A stretch of 64,000 bases of DNA. Origin: Liolophura sinensis. Lineage: Eukaryota > Mollusca > Polyplacophora > Chitonida > Chitonidae. Each line of letters begins with the position of its first letter. Positions within the stretch are counted from its first letter, which is position 1. The stretch covers positions 1-64,000 of the forward strand of contig NW_027018157.1 of the NCBI RefSeq assembly GCF_032854445.1. Reading direction: 5' to 3'. The translations under genes were made by a program, and so were the position numbers. This document shows positions 1 to 11,616 of this stretch, piece after piece. The notes under the pieces are model-generated. The model saw nothing but the letters and a program-made list of their open reading frames with translations, searched no databases and was not told where the DNA came from.

Positions 1-3000
1 ACACAAGGTACTTGATACAGTGCGCTGTAAAAAGTACAATTGAACACTGACCACATCAATAAGGTGCCAAAAGATGCGCAATTGGGCCAGGCATCTCCAG
101 CTGTTGAAAAATTGCAAATTTCCTTGGTTTCCATGGAGTAAGAGCCGTTGCTGGGCACGTGATCTTGACATCAATGATTATTCATTTGTGGCTACAGCCA
201 AAAGTATTGGTCGGAGAGCAACACGGTTTGCACCATTCGATTTCTCGTCAAAAAATACGTCGGATTAGCCTCTTACCAGCAGCATTGGAACAGTTTTTCC
301 ACTTTTGGATTTTTGCCTGGTGTTTTTGCGAATTGAAATCGGCTACATTAACTATGTACAATCGCGACTGGTCATTACTATATTCAACTTTTCATTATAA
401 GTTATGTGCCCTTCGGTAGCCCAGACGACGTCAAATCTTTGGGCCAAGCCCATTTAACTCACCAGCAAATGTCTTACTTCTAAGTCGAAGACAAACTCAA
501 TGTCTTTATCTACATGTAGAAAAACCACACCATTTGTATATAAAAAAAAACACAAGGTACTTGATACAGTGCGCTGTAAAAAGTACAATTAAACACTGAC
601 CCACATCAATAAGGTGCCAAAAGATGCGCAATTGGGCCAGGCATCTCCAGCTGTTGAAAAATTGCAAATTTCCTTGGTTTCCATGGAGTAAGAGCCGTTG
701 CTGGGCACGTGATCTGACATCAATGATTATTCATTTGTGGCTACAGCCAAAAGTATTGGTCGGAGAGCAACACGGTTTGCACCATTCGATTTCTCGTCAA
801 AAAATACGTCGGATTAGCCTCTTATCAGCAGCATTGGAACAGTTTTTCCAATTTTGGATTTTTGCCTGGTCTTTCTGCTAATTGAAATCGGCTACATTAA
901 CTATGTACAATCGCGACTGGTCATTACTATATTCAACTTTTCATTATAAGTTATGTGCCCTTCGGTAGCCCAGACGACGTCAAATCTTTGGGCCAAGCCC
1001 ATTTAACTCATCCAGCAAATGTCTTACTTCTAAGTCGAAGACAAACTCAATGTCTTTATCTACATGTAGAAAAACCACACCATTTGTATATAAAAAAAAC
1101 ACAAGGTACTTGATACAGTCCGCTGTAAAAAGTACAATTGAACACTGACCCACATCAATAAGGTGCCAAAAGATGCGCAATTGGGCCAGGCATCTCCAGC
1201 TGTTGAAAAATTGCAATTTCCTTGGTTTCCATGGAGTAAGAGCCGTTGCTGGGCACGTGATCTTGACATCAATGATTATTCATTTGTGGCTACAGCCAAA
1301 AGTATTGGTCGGAGAGCAACGCGGTTTGCACCATTCGATTTCTCGTCAAAAAATACGTCGGATTAGCCTCTTACCAACAGCATTGGAACAGTTTTTCTAC
1401 TTTTGGATTTTTGCCTGGTCATTTTGCGAATTGAAATCGGCTACATTAACTATGTACAATCGCGACTGGTCATTACTATATTCAACTTTTCATTATAAGT
1501 TATGTGCCCTTCGGTAGCCCAGACGACGTCAAATCTTTGGGCCAAGCCCATTTAACCCACCCAGGAGTTGTCTTACTTCTAAGTCGAAGATAAACTCAAT
1601 GTCTTTATCTACATGTAGAAAAACCACACCATTTGTATATAAAAAAACACAAGTACTTGATACAGTGCGCTGTAAAAAGTACAATTGAACACTGACCCAC
1701 ATCAATAAGGTGCCAAAAGATGCGCAATTGGGCCAGGGATCTCCAGCTGTTGAAAAATTGCAAATTTCCTTGGTTTCCATGGAGTAAGAGCCGTTGCTGG
1801 GCACGTGATCTTGACATCAATGATTATTCATTTGTGGCTACAGCCAAAAGTATTGGTCGGAGAGCAACGCGGTTTGCACCATTCGATTTCTCGTCAAAAA
1901 ATACGTCGGATTAGCCTCTTACCAGCAGCATTGGAACAGTTTTTCCCACTTTTGGATTTTTGCCTGGTCTTTTTGCGAATTGAAATCGGCTACATTAACT
2001 ATGTACAATCGCGACTGGTCATTACTATATTCAACTTTTCATTATAAGTTATGTGCCCTTCGGTAGCCCAGACGACGTCAAATCTTTGGGCCAAGCCCAT
2101 TTAACTCACCCAGCAAATGTCTTACTTCTAAGTCGAAGACAAACTCAATGTCTTTATCTACATGTAGAAAAACCACACCATTTGTATATAAAAAAAACAC
2201 AAGGTACTTGATACAGTCCGCTGTAAAAAGTACAATTGAACACTGACCCACATCAATAAGGTGCCAAAAGATGCGTAATTGGGCCAGGCATCTCCAGCTG
2301 TTGATAAATTGCAAATTTCCTTGGTTTCCATGGAGTAAGAGCCGTTGCTGGGCACGTGATCTTGACATCAATGATTATTCATTTGTGGCTACAGCCAAAA
2401 GTATTGGTCGGAGAGCAACGCGGTTTGCACCATTCGATTTCTCGTCAAAAAATACGTCGGATTAGCCTCTTACCAGCAGCATTGGAACAGTTTTTCCACT
2501 TTTGGATTTTTGCCTGGTCTTTTTGCGAATTGAAATCGGCTACATTAACTATGTACAATCGCGACTGGTCATTACTATATTCAACTTTTCATTATAAGTT
2601 ATGTGCCCTTCGGTAGCCCAGACGACGTCAAATCTTTGGGCCAAGCCCATTTAACTCACATAGCAAATGTCTTACTTCTAAGTCGAAGACAAACTCAATG
2701 TCTTTATCTACATGTAGAAAAACCACACCATTTGTATATAAAAAAACACAAGGTACTTGATACAGTCCGCTGTAAAAAGTACAATTGAACACTGACCCAC
2801 ATCAATAAGGTGCCAAAAGATGCGTAATTGGGCCAGGCATCTCCAGCTGTTGATAAATTGCAAATTTCCTTGGTTTCCATGGAGTAAGAGCCGTTGCTGG
2901 GCACGTGATCTTGACATCAATGATTATTCATTTGTGGCTACAGCCAAAAGTATTGGTCGGAGAGCAACGCGGTTTGCACCATTCGATTTCTCGTCAAAAA

Positions 3001-3370
3001 TACGTCGGATTAGCCTCTTACCAGCAGCATTGGAACAGTTTTTCCACTTTTGGATTTTTTTGCCTGGTCTTTTTGCGAATTGAAATCGGCTACATTAACT
3101 ATGTACAATCGCGAGTGGTCATTACTATATTCAACTTTTCATTATAAGTTATGTGCCCTTCGGTAGCCCAGACGACGTCAAATCTTTGGGCCAAGCCCAT
3201 TTAACTCACCCAGCAAATGTCTTACTTCTAAGTCGAAGACAAACTCAATGTCTTTATCTACATGTAGAAAAACCACACCATTTGTATATAAAAAAAAACA
3301 CAAGGTACTTGATACAGTGCGCTGTAAAAAGTACAATTGAACACTGACCCACATCAATAGGTGCCAAAAG
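1..3370. repeat. Left-end block, units 1-6 plus partial unit, indel-rich
   Basis: Anchors are 74, 624, 1173, 1720, 2271 and 2820. Units 5 and 6 are near-identical neighbours sharing CGTAATTGG and TGATAAATT, a pair seen again at 5571. Unit 2 carries CCAATTTTGG with TTTCTGCTAATTG, otherwise found only at 53948 and 61614. Single-base gains or losses against the consensus occur near 44, 460, 713, 1,215, 1,646, 2,997, 3,055 and 3,350, which suggests reduced base quality at this edge. Confidence 0.85.
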
Positions 3371-5102
3371 ATGCGCAATTGGGCCAGGCATCTCCAGCTG
3401 TTGAAAAATTGCAAATTTCCTTGGTTTCCATGGAGTAAGAGCCGTTGCTGGGCACGTGATCTTGACATCAATGATTATTCATTTGTGGCTACAGCCAAAA
3501 GTATTGGTCGGAGAGCAACGCGGTTTGCACCATTCGATTTCTCGTCAAAAAATACGTCGGATTAGCCTCTTACCAACAGCATTGGAACAGTTTTTCTACT
3601 TTTGGATTTTTGCCTGGTCTTTTTGCGAATTGAAATCGGCTACTTTAACTATGTACAATCGCGACTGGTCATTATACTATATTCAACTTTTCATTATAAG
3701 TTATGTGCCCTTCGGTAGCCCAGACGACGTCAAATCTTTGGGCCAAGCCCATTTAACTCACCCAGGAGTTGTCTTACTTCTAAGTCGAAGATAAACTCAA
3801 TGTCTTTATCTACATGTAGAAAAACCACACCATTTGTATATAAAAAAACACAAGGTACTTGATACAGTCCGCTGTGAAAAGTACAATTGAACACTGACCC
3901 ACATCAATAAGGTGCCAAAAGATGCGCAATTGGGCCAGGCATCTCCAGCTGTTGAAAAATTGCAAATTTCCTTGGTTTCCATGGAGTAAGAGCCGTTGCT
4001 GGGCACGTGATCTTGACATCAATGATTATTCATTTGTGGCTACAGCCAAAAGTATTGGTCGGAGAGCAACGCGGTTTGCACCATTCGATTTCTCGTCAAA
4101 AAATACGTCGGATTAGCCTCTTACCAACAGCATTGGAACAGTTTTTCTACTTTTGGATTTTTGCCTGGTCTTTTTGCGAATTGAAATCGGCTACATTAAC
4201 TATGTACAATCGCGACTGGTCATTACTATATTCAACTTTTCATTATAAGTTATGTGCCCTTCGGTAGCCCAGACGACGTCAAATCTTTGGGCCAAGCCCA
4301 TTTAACTCATCCAGCAAATGTCTTACTTCTAAGTCGAAGACAAACTCAATGTCTTTATCTACATGTAGAAAAACCACACCATTTGTATATAAAAAAAACA
4401 CAAGGTACTTGATACAGTCCGCTGTAAAAAGTACAATTGAACACTGACCCACATCAATAAGGTGCCAAAAGATGCGCAATTGGGCCAGGCATCTCCAGCT
4501 GTTGAAAAATTGCAAATTTCCTTGGTTTCCATGGAGTAAGAGCCGTTGCTGGGCACGTGATCTTGACATCAATGATTATTCATTTGTGGCTACAGCCAAA
4601 AGTATTGGTCGGAGAGCAACGCGATTTGCACCATTCGATTTCTCGTCAAAAAATACGTCGGATTAGCCTCTTACCAACAGCATTGGAACAGTTTTTCTAC
4701 TTTTGGATTTTTGCCTGGTCTTTTTGCGAATTGAAATCGGCTACATTAACTATGTACAATCGCGACTGGTCATTACTATATTCAACTTTTCATTATAAGT
4801 TATGTGCCCTTCGGTAGCCCAGACGACGTCAAATCTTTGGGCCAAGCCCATTTAACCCACCCAGGAGTTGTCTTACTTCTAAGTCGAAGATAAACTCAAT
4901 GTCTTTATCTACATGTAGAAAAACCACACCATTTGTATATAAAAAAACACAAGGTACTTGATACAGTGCGCTGTAAAAAGTACAATTGAACACTGACCCA
5001 CATCAATAAGGTGCCAAAAGATGCGCAATTGGGCCAGGCATCTCCAGCTGTTGAAAAATTGCAAATTTCCTTGGTTTCCATGGAGTAAGAGCCGTTGCTG
5101 GG

Positions 5103-5110
5103 CACGTGAT
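5103..5110. other. CACGTG (E-box-like) site, present in essentially every unit
   Basis: The palindrome CACGTG is followed by AT. The reverse complement ATCACGTG fits both the general bHLH E-box and the budding-yeast centromere element CDEI (consensus RTCACRTG). It recurs about every 550 bp, giving roughly 117 evenly spaced sites. The motif is short and could be present by chance. Binding by any factor is inference. Confidence 0.4.
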
Positions 5111-5154
5111 CTTGACATCAATGATTATTCATTTGTGGCTACAGCCAAAAGTAT

Positions 5155-5191
5155 TGGTCGGAGAGCAACGCGGTTTGCACCATTCGATTTC
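5155..5191 (+). other. Weak Pol III A-box/B-box-like pair
   Basis: TGGTCGGAGAG at 5,155-5,165 differs at one defined position from the A-box consensus TRGYNNARNNG. CATTCGATTTC at 5,181-5,191 matches 7 of 10 defined positions of the B-box GGTTCGANTCC. A T5 run that could terminate Pol III lies about 50 bp further on, at 5,241. The spacing is short for a tRNA-type promoter. The bases around the TTCGATT do not pair as a T-stem, so this is not a tRNA relic by structure. It is listed as a weak candidate only. Confidence 0.12.
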
Positions 5192-5240
5192 TCGTCAAAA
5201 AATACGTCGGATTAGCCTCTTACCAGCAGCATTGGAACAG

Positions 5241-5274
5241 TTTTTCCACTTTTGGATTTTTGCCTGGTCTTTTT
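5241..5274. other. T-tract cluster, length-variable site of the monomer
   Basis: Four T-runs (5,241-5,245, 5,250-5,253, 5,257-5,261 and 5,270-5,274) sit within 34 bp, a layout that may bend DNA. It is the most variable part of the monomer. In a subfamily of 14 units the CC after the first run is TT, making one run of 7 to 10 T. Those units start at 12167, 12719, 20966, 21518, 30865, 34716, 35269, 38567, 39666, 49016, 49569, 52847, 56678 and 59956. They also carry GGAATTTT in place of GGATTTTT, and most have GCTAATTG in place of GCGAATTG (GCTAATCG at 53,102). CC-to-TT changes followed by slippage would explain the lengths. Confidence 0.7.
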
Positions 5275-5386
5275 GCGAATTGAAATCGGCTACATTAACT
5301 ATGTACAATCGCGACTGGTCATTACTATATTCAACTTTTCATTATAAGTTATGTGCCCTTCGGTAGCCCAGACGACGTCAAATCTT

Positions 5387-5399
5387 TGGGCCAAGCCCA
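5387..5399. repeat. Small inverted repeat, 5-bp stem with CAA loop
   Basis: TGGGC and GCCCA flank CAA, and GACGTC lies 8 bp upstream. The stem is kept in nearly all units; the losses of one C near 40,047, 59,254 and 62,538 fall in indel-rich sequence. It is a minor structural element with no assigned role. Confidence 0.4.
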
Positions 5400-5457
5400 T
5401 TTAACTCACCCAGCAAATGTCTTACTTCTAAGTCGAAGACAAACTCAATGTCTTTAT

Positions 5458-5467
5458 CTACATGTAG
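5458..5467. repeat. 10-bp perfect palindrome CTACATGTAG
   Basis: This perfect palindrome lies 17 bp before the TATA-like box. It is retained in all units I checked, including the three that have lost the TATA-like segment, where the 22-bp deletion begins at the A-run directly after it. Confidence 0.6.
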
Positions 5468-5484
5468 AAAAACCACACCATTTG

Positions 5485-5497
5485 TATATAAAAAAAA
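5485..5497 (+). promoter_or_regulatory. TATA-box-like TATATA plus A-run, one per unit
   Basis: TATATA is followed by seven A (eight counting the last base of TATATA) and so matches the eukaryotic TATA consensus TATAWAAR. One run length shorter gives the common 549-bp unit. If it were used, initiation 25-30 bp downstream would fall inside the 30-bp dyad and would read the array on the + strand. There is no gene downstream. Promoter function is inference; such a box can arise by chance in AT-rich DNA. Confidence 0.3.
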
Positions 5498-5503
5498 CAC
5501 AAG

Positions 5504-5533
5504 GTACTTGATACAGTCCGCTGTAAAAAGTAC
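5504..5533. repeat. 30-bp interrupted dyad just downstream of the TATA-like box
   Basis: Outer arms GTACTT (5,504-5,509) and AAGTAC (5,528-5,533) are exact reverse complements. Inner arms ACAG (5,513-5,516) and CTGT (5,521-5,524) are also exact, with three-base spacers GAT and AAA between the two stems. The four central bases are TGCG in about half the units and TCCG in the rest, a change in the loop that leaves both stems intact. Arm changes are rare; examples are TTAATAC in the left spacer at 27,505 and 31,355, and CTGTGAAAAG in the right spacer in a few units. It could be a dimeric protein site or a transcript hairpin. Confidence 0.6.
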
Positions 5534-7219
5534 AATTGAACACTGACCCACATCAATAAGGTGCCAAAAGATGCGTAATTGGGCCAGGCATCTCCAGCTG
5601 TTGATAAATTGCAAGTTTCCTTGGTTTCCATGGAGTAAGAGCCGTTGCTGGGCACGTGATCTTGACATCAATGATTATTCATTTGTGGCTACAGCCAAAA
5701 GTATTGGTCGGAGAGCAACGCGGTTTGCACCATTCGATTTCTCGTCAAAAAATACGTCGGATTAGCCTCTTACCAGCAGCATTGGAACAGTTTTTCCACT
5801 TTTGGATTTTTGCCTGGTCTTTTTGCGAATTGAAATCGGCTACATTAACTATGTACAATCGCGAGTGGTCATTACTATATTCAACTTTTCATTATAAGTT
5901 ATGTGCCCTTCGGTAGCCCAGACGACGTCAAATCTTTGGGCCAAGCCCATTTAACTCACCCAGCAAATGTCTTACTTCTAAGTCGAAGACAAACTCAATG
6001 TCTTTATCTACATGTAGAAAAACCACACCATTTGTATATAAAAAAAACACAAGGTACTTGATACAGTGCGCTGTAAAAAGTACAATTGAACACTGACCCA
6101 CATCAATAAGGTGCCAAAAGATGCGCAATTGGGCCAGGCATCTCCAGCTGTTGAAAAATTGCAAATTTCCTTGGTTTCCATGGAGTAAGAGCCGTTGCTG
6201 GGCACGTGATCTTGACATCAATGATTATTCATTTGTGGCTACAGCCAAAAGTATTGGTCGGAGAGCAACGCGGTTTGCACCATTCGATTTCTCGTCAAAA
6301 AATACGTCGGATTAGCCTCTTACCAACAGCATTGGAACAGTTTTTCCACTTTTGGATTTTTGCCTGGTCTTTTTGCGAATTGAAATGGGCTACATTAACT
6401 ATGTACAATCGCGACTGGTCATTACTATATTCAACTTTTCATTATAAGTTATGTGCCCTTCGGTAGCCCAGACGACGTCAAATCTTTGGGCCAAGCCCAT
6501 TTAACTCACCCAGCAAATGTCTTACTTCTAAGTCGAAGATAAACTCAATGTCTTTATCTACATGTAGAAAAACCACACCATTTGTATATAAAAAAACACA
6601 AGGTACTTGATACAGTCCGCTGTAAAAAGTACAATTGAACACTGACCCACATCAATAAGGTGCCAAAAGATGCGCAATTGGGCCAGGCATCTCCAGCTGT
6701 TGAAAAATTGCAAATTTCCTTGGTTTCCATGGAGTAAGAGCCGTTGCTGGGCACGTGATCTTGACATCAATGATTATTCATTTGTGGCTACAGCCAAAAG
6801 TATTGGTCGGAGAGCAACGCGGTTTGCACCATTCGATTTCTCGTCAAAAAATACGTCGGATTAGCCTCTTACCAGCAGCATTGGAACAGTTTTTCCACTT
6901 TTGGATTTTTGCCTGGTCTTTTTGCGAATTGAAATCGGCTACATTAACTATGTACAATCGCGACTGGTCATTACTATATTCAACTTTTCATTATAAATTA
7001 TGTGCCCTTCGGTAGCCCAGACGACGTCAAATCTTTGGGCCAAGCCCATTTAACTCACCCAGCAAATGTCTTACTTCTAAGTCGAAGATAAACTCAATGT
7101 CTTTATCTACATGTAGAAAAACCACACCATTTGTATATAAAAAAAACACAAGGTACTTGATACAGTGCGCTGTAAAAAGTACAATTGAACACTGACCCAC
7201 ATCAATAAGGTGCCAAAAG

Positions 7220-9417
7220 ATGCGCAATTGGGCCAGGCATCTCCAGCTGTTGAAAAATTGCAAATTTCCTTGGTTTCCATGGAGTAAGAGCCGTTGCTGG
7301 GCACGTGATCTTGACATCAATGATTATTCATTTGTGGCTACAGCCAAAAGGATTGGTCGGAGAGCAACGCGGTTTGCACCATTCGATTTCTCGTCAAAAA
7401 ATACGTCGGATTAGCGTCTTATCAGCAGCATTGGAACAGTTTTTCCACTTTTGGATTTTTGCCTGGTCTTTTCGCGAATTGAAATCGGCTACATTAACTA
7501 TGTACAATCGCGACTGGTCATTACTATATTCAACTTTTCATTATAAGTTATGTGCCCTTCGGTAGCCCAGACGACGTCAAATCTTTGGGCCAAGCCCATT
7601 TAACTCACCCAGGAGTTGTCTTACTTCTAAGTCGAAGATAAACTCAATGTCTTTATCTACATGTAGAAAAACCACACCATTTGTATATAAAAAAACACAA
7701 GGTACTTGATACAGTCCGCTGTAAAAAGTACAATTGAACACTGACCCACATCAATAAGGTGCCAAAAGATGCGCAATTGGGCCAGGCATCTCCAGCTGTT
7801 GAAAAATTGCAAATTTCCTTGGTTTCCATGGAGTAAGAGCCGTTGCTGGGCACGTGATCTTGACATCAATGATTATTCATTTGTGGCTACAGCCAAAAGC
7901 ATTGGTCGGAGAGCAACGCGGTTTGCACCATTCGATTTCTCGTCAAAAAATACGTCGGATTAGCCTCTTACCAACAGCATTGGAACAGTTTTTCCACTTT
8001 TGGATTTTTGCCTGGTCTTTTTGCGAATTGAAATCGGCTACATTAACTATGTACAATCGCGACTGGTCATTACTATATTCAACTTTTCATTATAAGTTAT
8101 GTGCCCTTCGGTAGCCCAGACGACGTCAAATCTTTGGGCCAAGCCCATTTAACTCACCCAGCAAATGTCTTACTTCTAAGTCGAAGACAAACTCAATGTC
8201 TTTATCTACATGTAGAAAAACCACACCATTTGTATATAAAAAAAACACAAGGTACTTGATACAGTGCGCTGTAAAAAGTACAATTGAACACTGACCCACA
8301 TCAATAAGGTGCCAAAAGATGCGCAATTGGGCCAGGCATCTCCAGCTGTTGAAAAATTGCAAATTTCCTTGGTTTCCATGGAGTAAGAGCCGTTGCTGGG
8401 CACGTGATCTTGACATCAATGATTATTCATTTGTGGCTACAGCCAAAAGTATTGGTCGGAGAGCAACACGGTTTGCACCATTCGATTTCTCGTCAAAAAA
8501 TACGTCGGATTAGCGTCTTATCAGCAGCATTGGAACAGTTTTTCCACTTTTGGATTTTTGCCTGGTCTTTTCGCGAATTGAAATCGGCTACATTAACTAT
8601 GTACAATCGCGACTGGTCATTACTATATTCAACTTTTCATTATAAGTTATGTGCCCTTCGGTAGCCCAGACGACGTCAAATCTTTGGGCCAAGCCCATTT
8701 AACTCACCCAGGAGTTGTCTTACTTCTAAGTCGAAGATAAACTCAATGTCTTTATCTACATGTAGAAAAACCACACCATTTGTATATAAAAAAACACAAG
8801 GTACTTGATACAGTCCGCTGTAAAAAGTACAATTGAACACTGACCCACATCAATAAGGTGCCAAAAGATGCGCAATTGGGCCAGGCATCTCCAACTGTTG
8901 AAAAATTGCAAATTTCCTTGGTTTCCATGGAGTAAGAGCCGTTGCTGGGCACGTGATCTTGACATCAATGATTATTCATTTGTGGCTACAGCCAAAAGCA
9001 TTGGTCGGAGAGCAACGCGGTTTGCACCATTCGATTTCTCGTCAAAAAATACGTCGGATTAGCCTCTTACCAACAGCATTGGAACAGTTTTTCCACTTTT
9101 GGATTTTTGCCTGGTCTTTTTGCGAATTGAAATCGGCTACATTAACTATGTACAATCGCGACTGGTCATTACTATATTCAACTTTTCATTATAAGTTATG
9201 TGCCCTTCGGTAGCCCAGACGACGTCAAATCTTTGGGCCAAGCCCATTTAACTCACCCAGCAAATGTCTTACTTCTAAGTCGAAGACAAACTCAATGTCT
9301 TTATCTACATGTAGAAAAACCACACCATTTGTATATAAAAAAAACACAAGGTACTTGATACAGTGCGCTGTAAAAAGTACAATTGAACACTGACCCACAT
9401 CAATAAGGTGCCAAAAG
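7220..9417. repeat. Dimeric higher-order repeat, ~1,099 bp x 2
   Basis: Anchors are 7220, 7769, 8319 and 8868. Two monomer types alternate. Type 1 (7220, 8319) has TTAGCGTCTTATCAG, TTTTCGCGAATTG, GGAGTTG and a short A-run. Type 2 (7769, 8868) has AAAAGCATTGG, CCAACAGC, GCAAATG and a long A-run. The two dimers differ at few sites, such as ACACGG at about 8,467 and CCAACTG at 8,891. Confidence 0.75.
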
Positions 9418-11616
9418 ATGCGCAATTGGGCCAGGCATCTCCAGCTGTTGAAAAATTGCAAATTTCCTTGGTTTCCATGGAGTAAGAGCCGTTGCTGGGC
9501 ACGTGATCTTGACATCAATGATTATTCATTTGTGGCTACAGCCAAAAGTATTGGTCGGAGAGCAACGCGGTTTGCACCATTCGATTTCTCGTCAAAAAAT
9601 ACGTCGGATTAGCCTCTTACCAGCAGCATTGGAACAGTTTTTCCACTTTTGGATTTTTGCCTGGTCTTTTTGCGAATTGAAATCGGCTACATTAACTATG
9701 TACAATCGCGACTGGTCATTACTATATTCAACTTTTCATTATAAGTTATGTGCCCTTCGGTAGCCCAGACGACGTCAAATCTTTGGGCCAAGCCCATTTA
9801 ACTCACCCAGCAAATGTCTTACTTCTAAGTCGAAGACAAACTCAATGTTTTTATCTACATGTAGAAAAACCACACCATTTGTATATAAAAAAAACACAAG
9901 GTACTTGATACAGTGCGCTGTAAAAAGTACAATTGAACACTGACCCACATCAATAAGGTGCCAAAAGATGCGCAATTGGGCCAGGCATCTCCAGCTGTTG
10001 AAAAATTGCAAATCTCCTTGGTTTCCATGGAGTAAGAGCCGTTGCTGGGCACGTGATCTTGACATCAATGATTATTCATTTGTGGCTACAGCCAAAAGTA
10101 TTGGTCGGAGAGCAACACGGTTTGCACCATTCGATTTCTCGTCAAAAAATACGTCGGATTAGCCTCTTATCAGCAGCATTGGAACAGTTTTTCTACTTTT
10201 GGATTTTTGCCTGGTCTTTTTGCGAATTGAAATCGGCTACATTAACTATGTACAATCGCGACTGGTCATTACTATATTCAACTTTTCATTATAAGTTATG
10301 TGCCCTTCGGTAGCACAGACGACGTCAAATCTTTGGGCCAAGCCCATTTAACTCACCCAGCAAATGTCTTACTTCTAAGTCGAAGACAAACTCAATGTCT
10401 TTATCTACATGTAGAAAAACCACACCATTTGTATATAAAAAAACACAAGGTACTTGATACAGTCCGCTGTGAAAAGTACAATTGAACACTGACCCACATC
10501 AATAAGGTGCCAAAAGATGCGCAATTGGGCCAGGCATCTCCAGCTGTTGAAAAATTGCAAATTTCCTTGGTTTCCATGGAGTAAGAGCCGTTGCTGGGCA
10601 CGTGATCTTGACATCAATGATTATTCATTTGTGGCTACAGCCAAAAGTATTGGTCGGAGAGCAACGCGGTTTGCACCATTCGATTTCTCGTCAAAAAATA
10701 CGTCGGATTAGCCTCTTACCAGCAGCATTGGAACAGTTTTTCCACTTTTGGATTTTTGCCTGGTCTTTTTGCGAATTGAAATCGGCTACATTAACTATGT
10801 ACAATCGCGACTGGTCATTACTATATTCAACTTTTCATTATAAGTTATGTGCCCTTCGGTAGCCCAGACGACGTCAAATCTTTGGGCCAAGCCCATTTAA
10901 CTCACCCAGCAAATGTCTTACTTCTAAGTCGAAGACAAACTCAATGTCTTTATCTACATGTAGAAAAACCACACCATTTGTATATAAAAAAAACACAAGG
11001 TACTTGATACAGTCCGCTGTAAAAAGTACAATTGAACACTGACCCACATCAATAAGGTGCTAAAAGATGCGCAATTGGGCCAGGCATCTCCAGCTGTTGA
11101 AAAATTGCAAATTTCCTTGGTTTCCATGGAGTAAGAGCCGTTGCTGGGCACGTGATCTTGACATCAATGATTATTCATTTGTGGCTACAGCCAAAAGTAT
11201 TGGTCGGAGAGCAACGCGGTTTGCACCATTCGATTTCTCGTCAAAAAATACGTCGGATTAGCCTCTTACCAGCAGCATTGGAACAGTTTTTCCACTTTTG
11301 GATTTTTGCCTGGTCTTTTTGCGAATTGAAATCGGCTACATTAACTATGTACAATCGCGACTGGTCATTACTATATTCAACTTTTCATTATAAGTTATGT
11401 GCCCTTCGGTAGCCCAGACGACGTCAAATCTTTGGGCCAAGCCCATTTAACTCACCCAGCAAATGTCTTACTTCTAAGTCGAAGATAAACTGAATGTCTT
11501 TATCTACATGTAGAAAAACCACACCATTTGTATATAAAAAAAACACAAGGTACTTGATACAGTGCGCTGTAAAAAGTACAATTAAACACTGACCCACATC
11601 AATAAGGTGCCAAAAG
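9418..11616. repeat. Satellite block, units 18-21
   Basis: Anchors are 9418, 9968, 10517 and 11067. Unit 18 ends with CAATGTTTTT and unit 19 starts with AAATCTCC and ACACGG. This linked junction pair also occurs at 17667/18218, 29215/29765 and 33065/33615, with a partial copy at 24268/24818. Unit 20 is preceded by CTGTGAAAAG. Confidence 0.8.

Larger units (their letters stand above)
5021..5570. repeat. Representative satellite monomer (unit 10)
   Basis: This unit is clean and close to the majority sequence, so it serves as the reference for positions inside the monomer. From its start it holds a CAGCTG site at 5,045, an 8-bp palindrome TCCATGGA at 5,077, CACGTG at 5,103, a T-tract cluster at 5,241-5,274, GACGTC at 5,374, a small GGGC/GCCC inverted repeat at 5,387, the palindrome CTACATGTAG at 5,458, a TATA-like box at 5,485 and a 30-bp dyad at 5,504. 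G+C is 225 of 550 bases. I see no convincing shorter internal repeat that would make the monomer a multimer of something smaller, and no terminal inverted repeats or target-site duplications that would suggest a transposon. Confidence 0.9.
3371..7219. repeat. Satellite block, units 7-13
   Basis: Anchors are 3371, 3922, 4472, 5021, 5571, 6121 and 6670. Units 7-9 share CCAACAGC with TTCTACTTTTGG, a combination that returns at 40,221-41,319 and at 46,816. Unit 11 repeats the CGTAATTGG/TGATAAATT pair of units 5 and 6. Unit 12 has AAATGGGCT in place of AAATCGGCT. The sequence is clean apart from an extra TA near 3,673. Confidence 0.85.

Noticed and set aside
4279-4572. Recurrent 97-residue open frame on the - strand, and 64- and 86-residue frames on the + strand, in most units
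   Set aside because: They recur only because the monomer recurs. Their reading frames overlap on both strands, indels in T- and A-runs break them freely, no known domain is visible, and start codons lack consistent context. Homogenisation, not selection on protein, explains their persistence.
5155-5191. tRNA-derived SINE origin of the monomer
   Set aside because: The B-box-like TTCGATT is not flanked by pairing bases for a T-stem, there is no acceptor stem, no A-rich SINE tail and no target-site duplication.
5181-5380. CENP-B box (NTTCGNNNNANNCGGGN)
   Set aside because: TTCG occurs at the segments near 5,184 and 5,359, but neither is followed by the A and CGGG at the required spacing. CGGG and CCCG are absent from the consensus monomer on both strands, so no intact box is possible.
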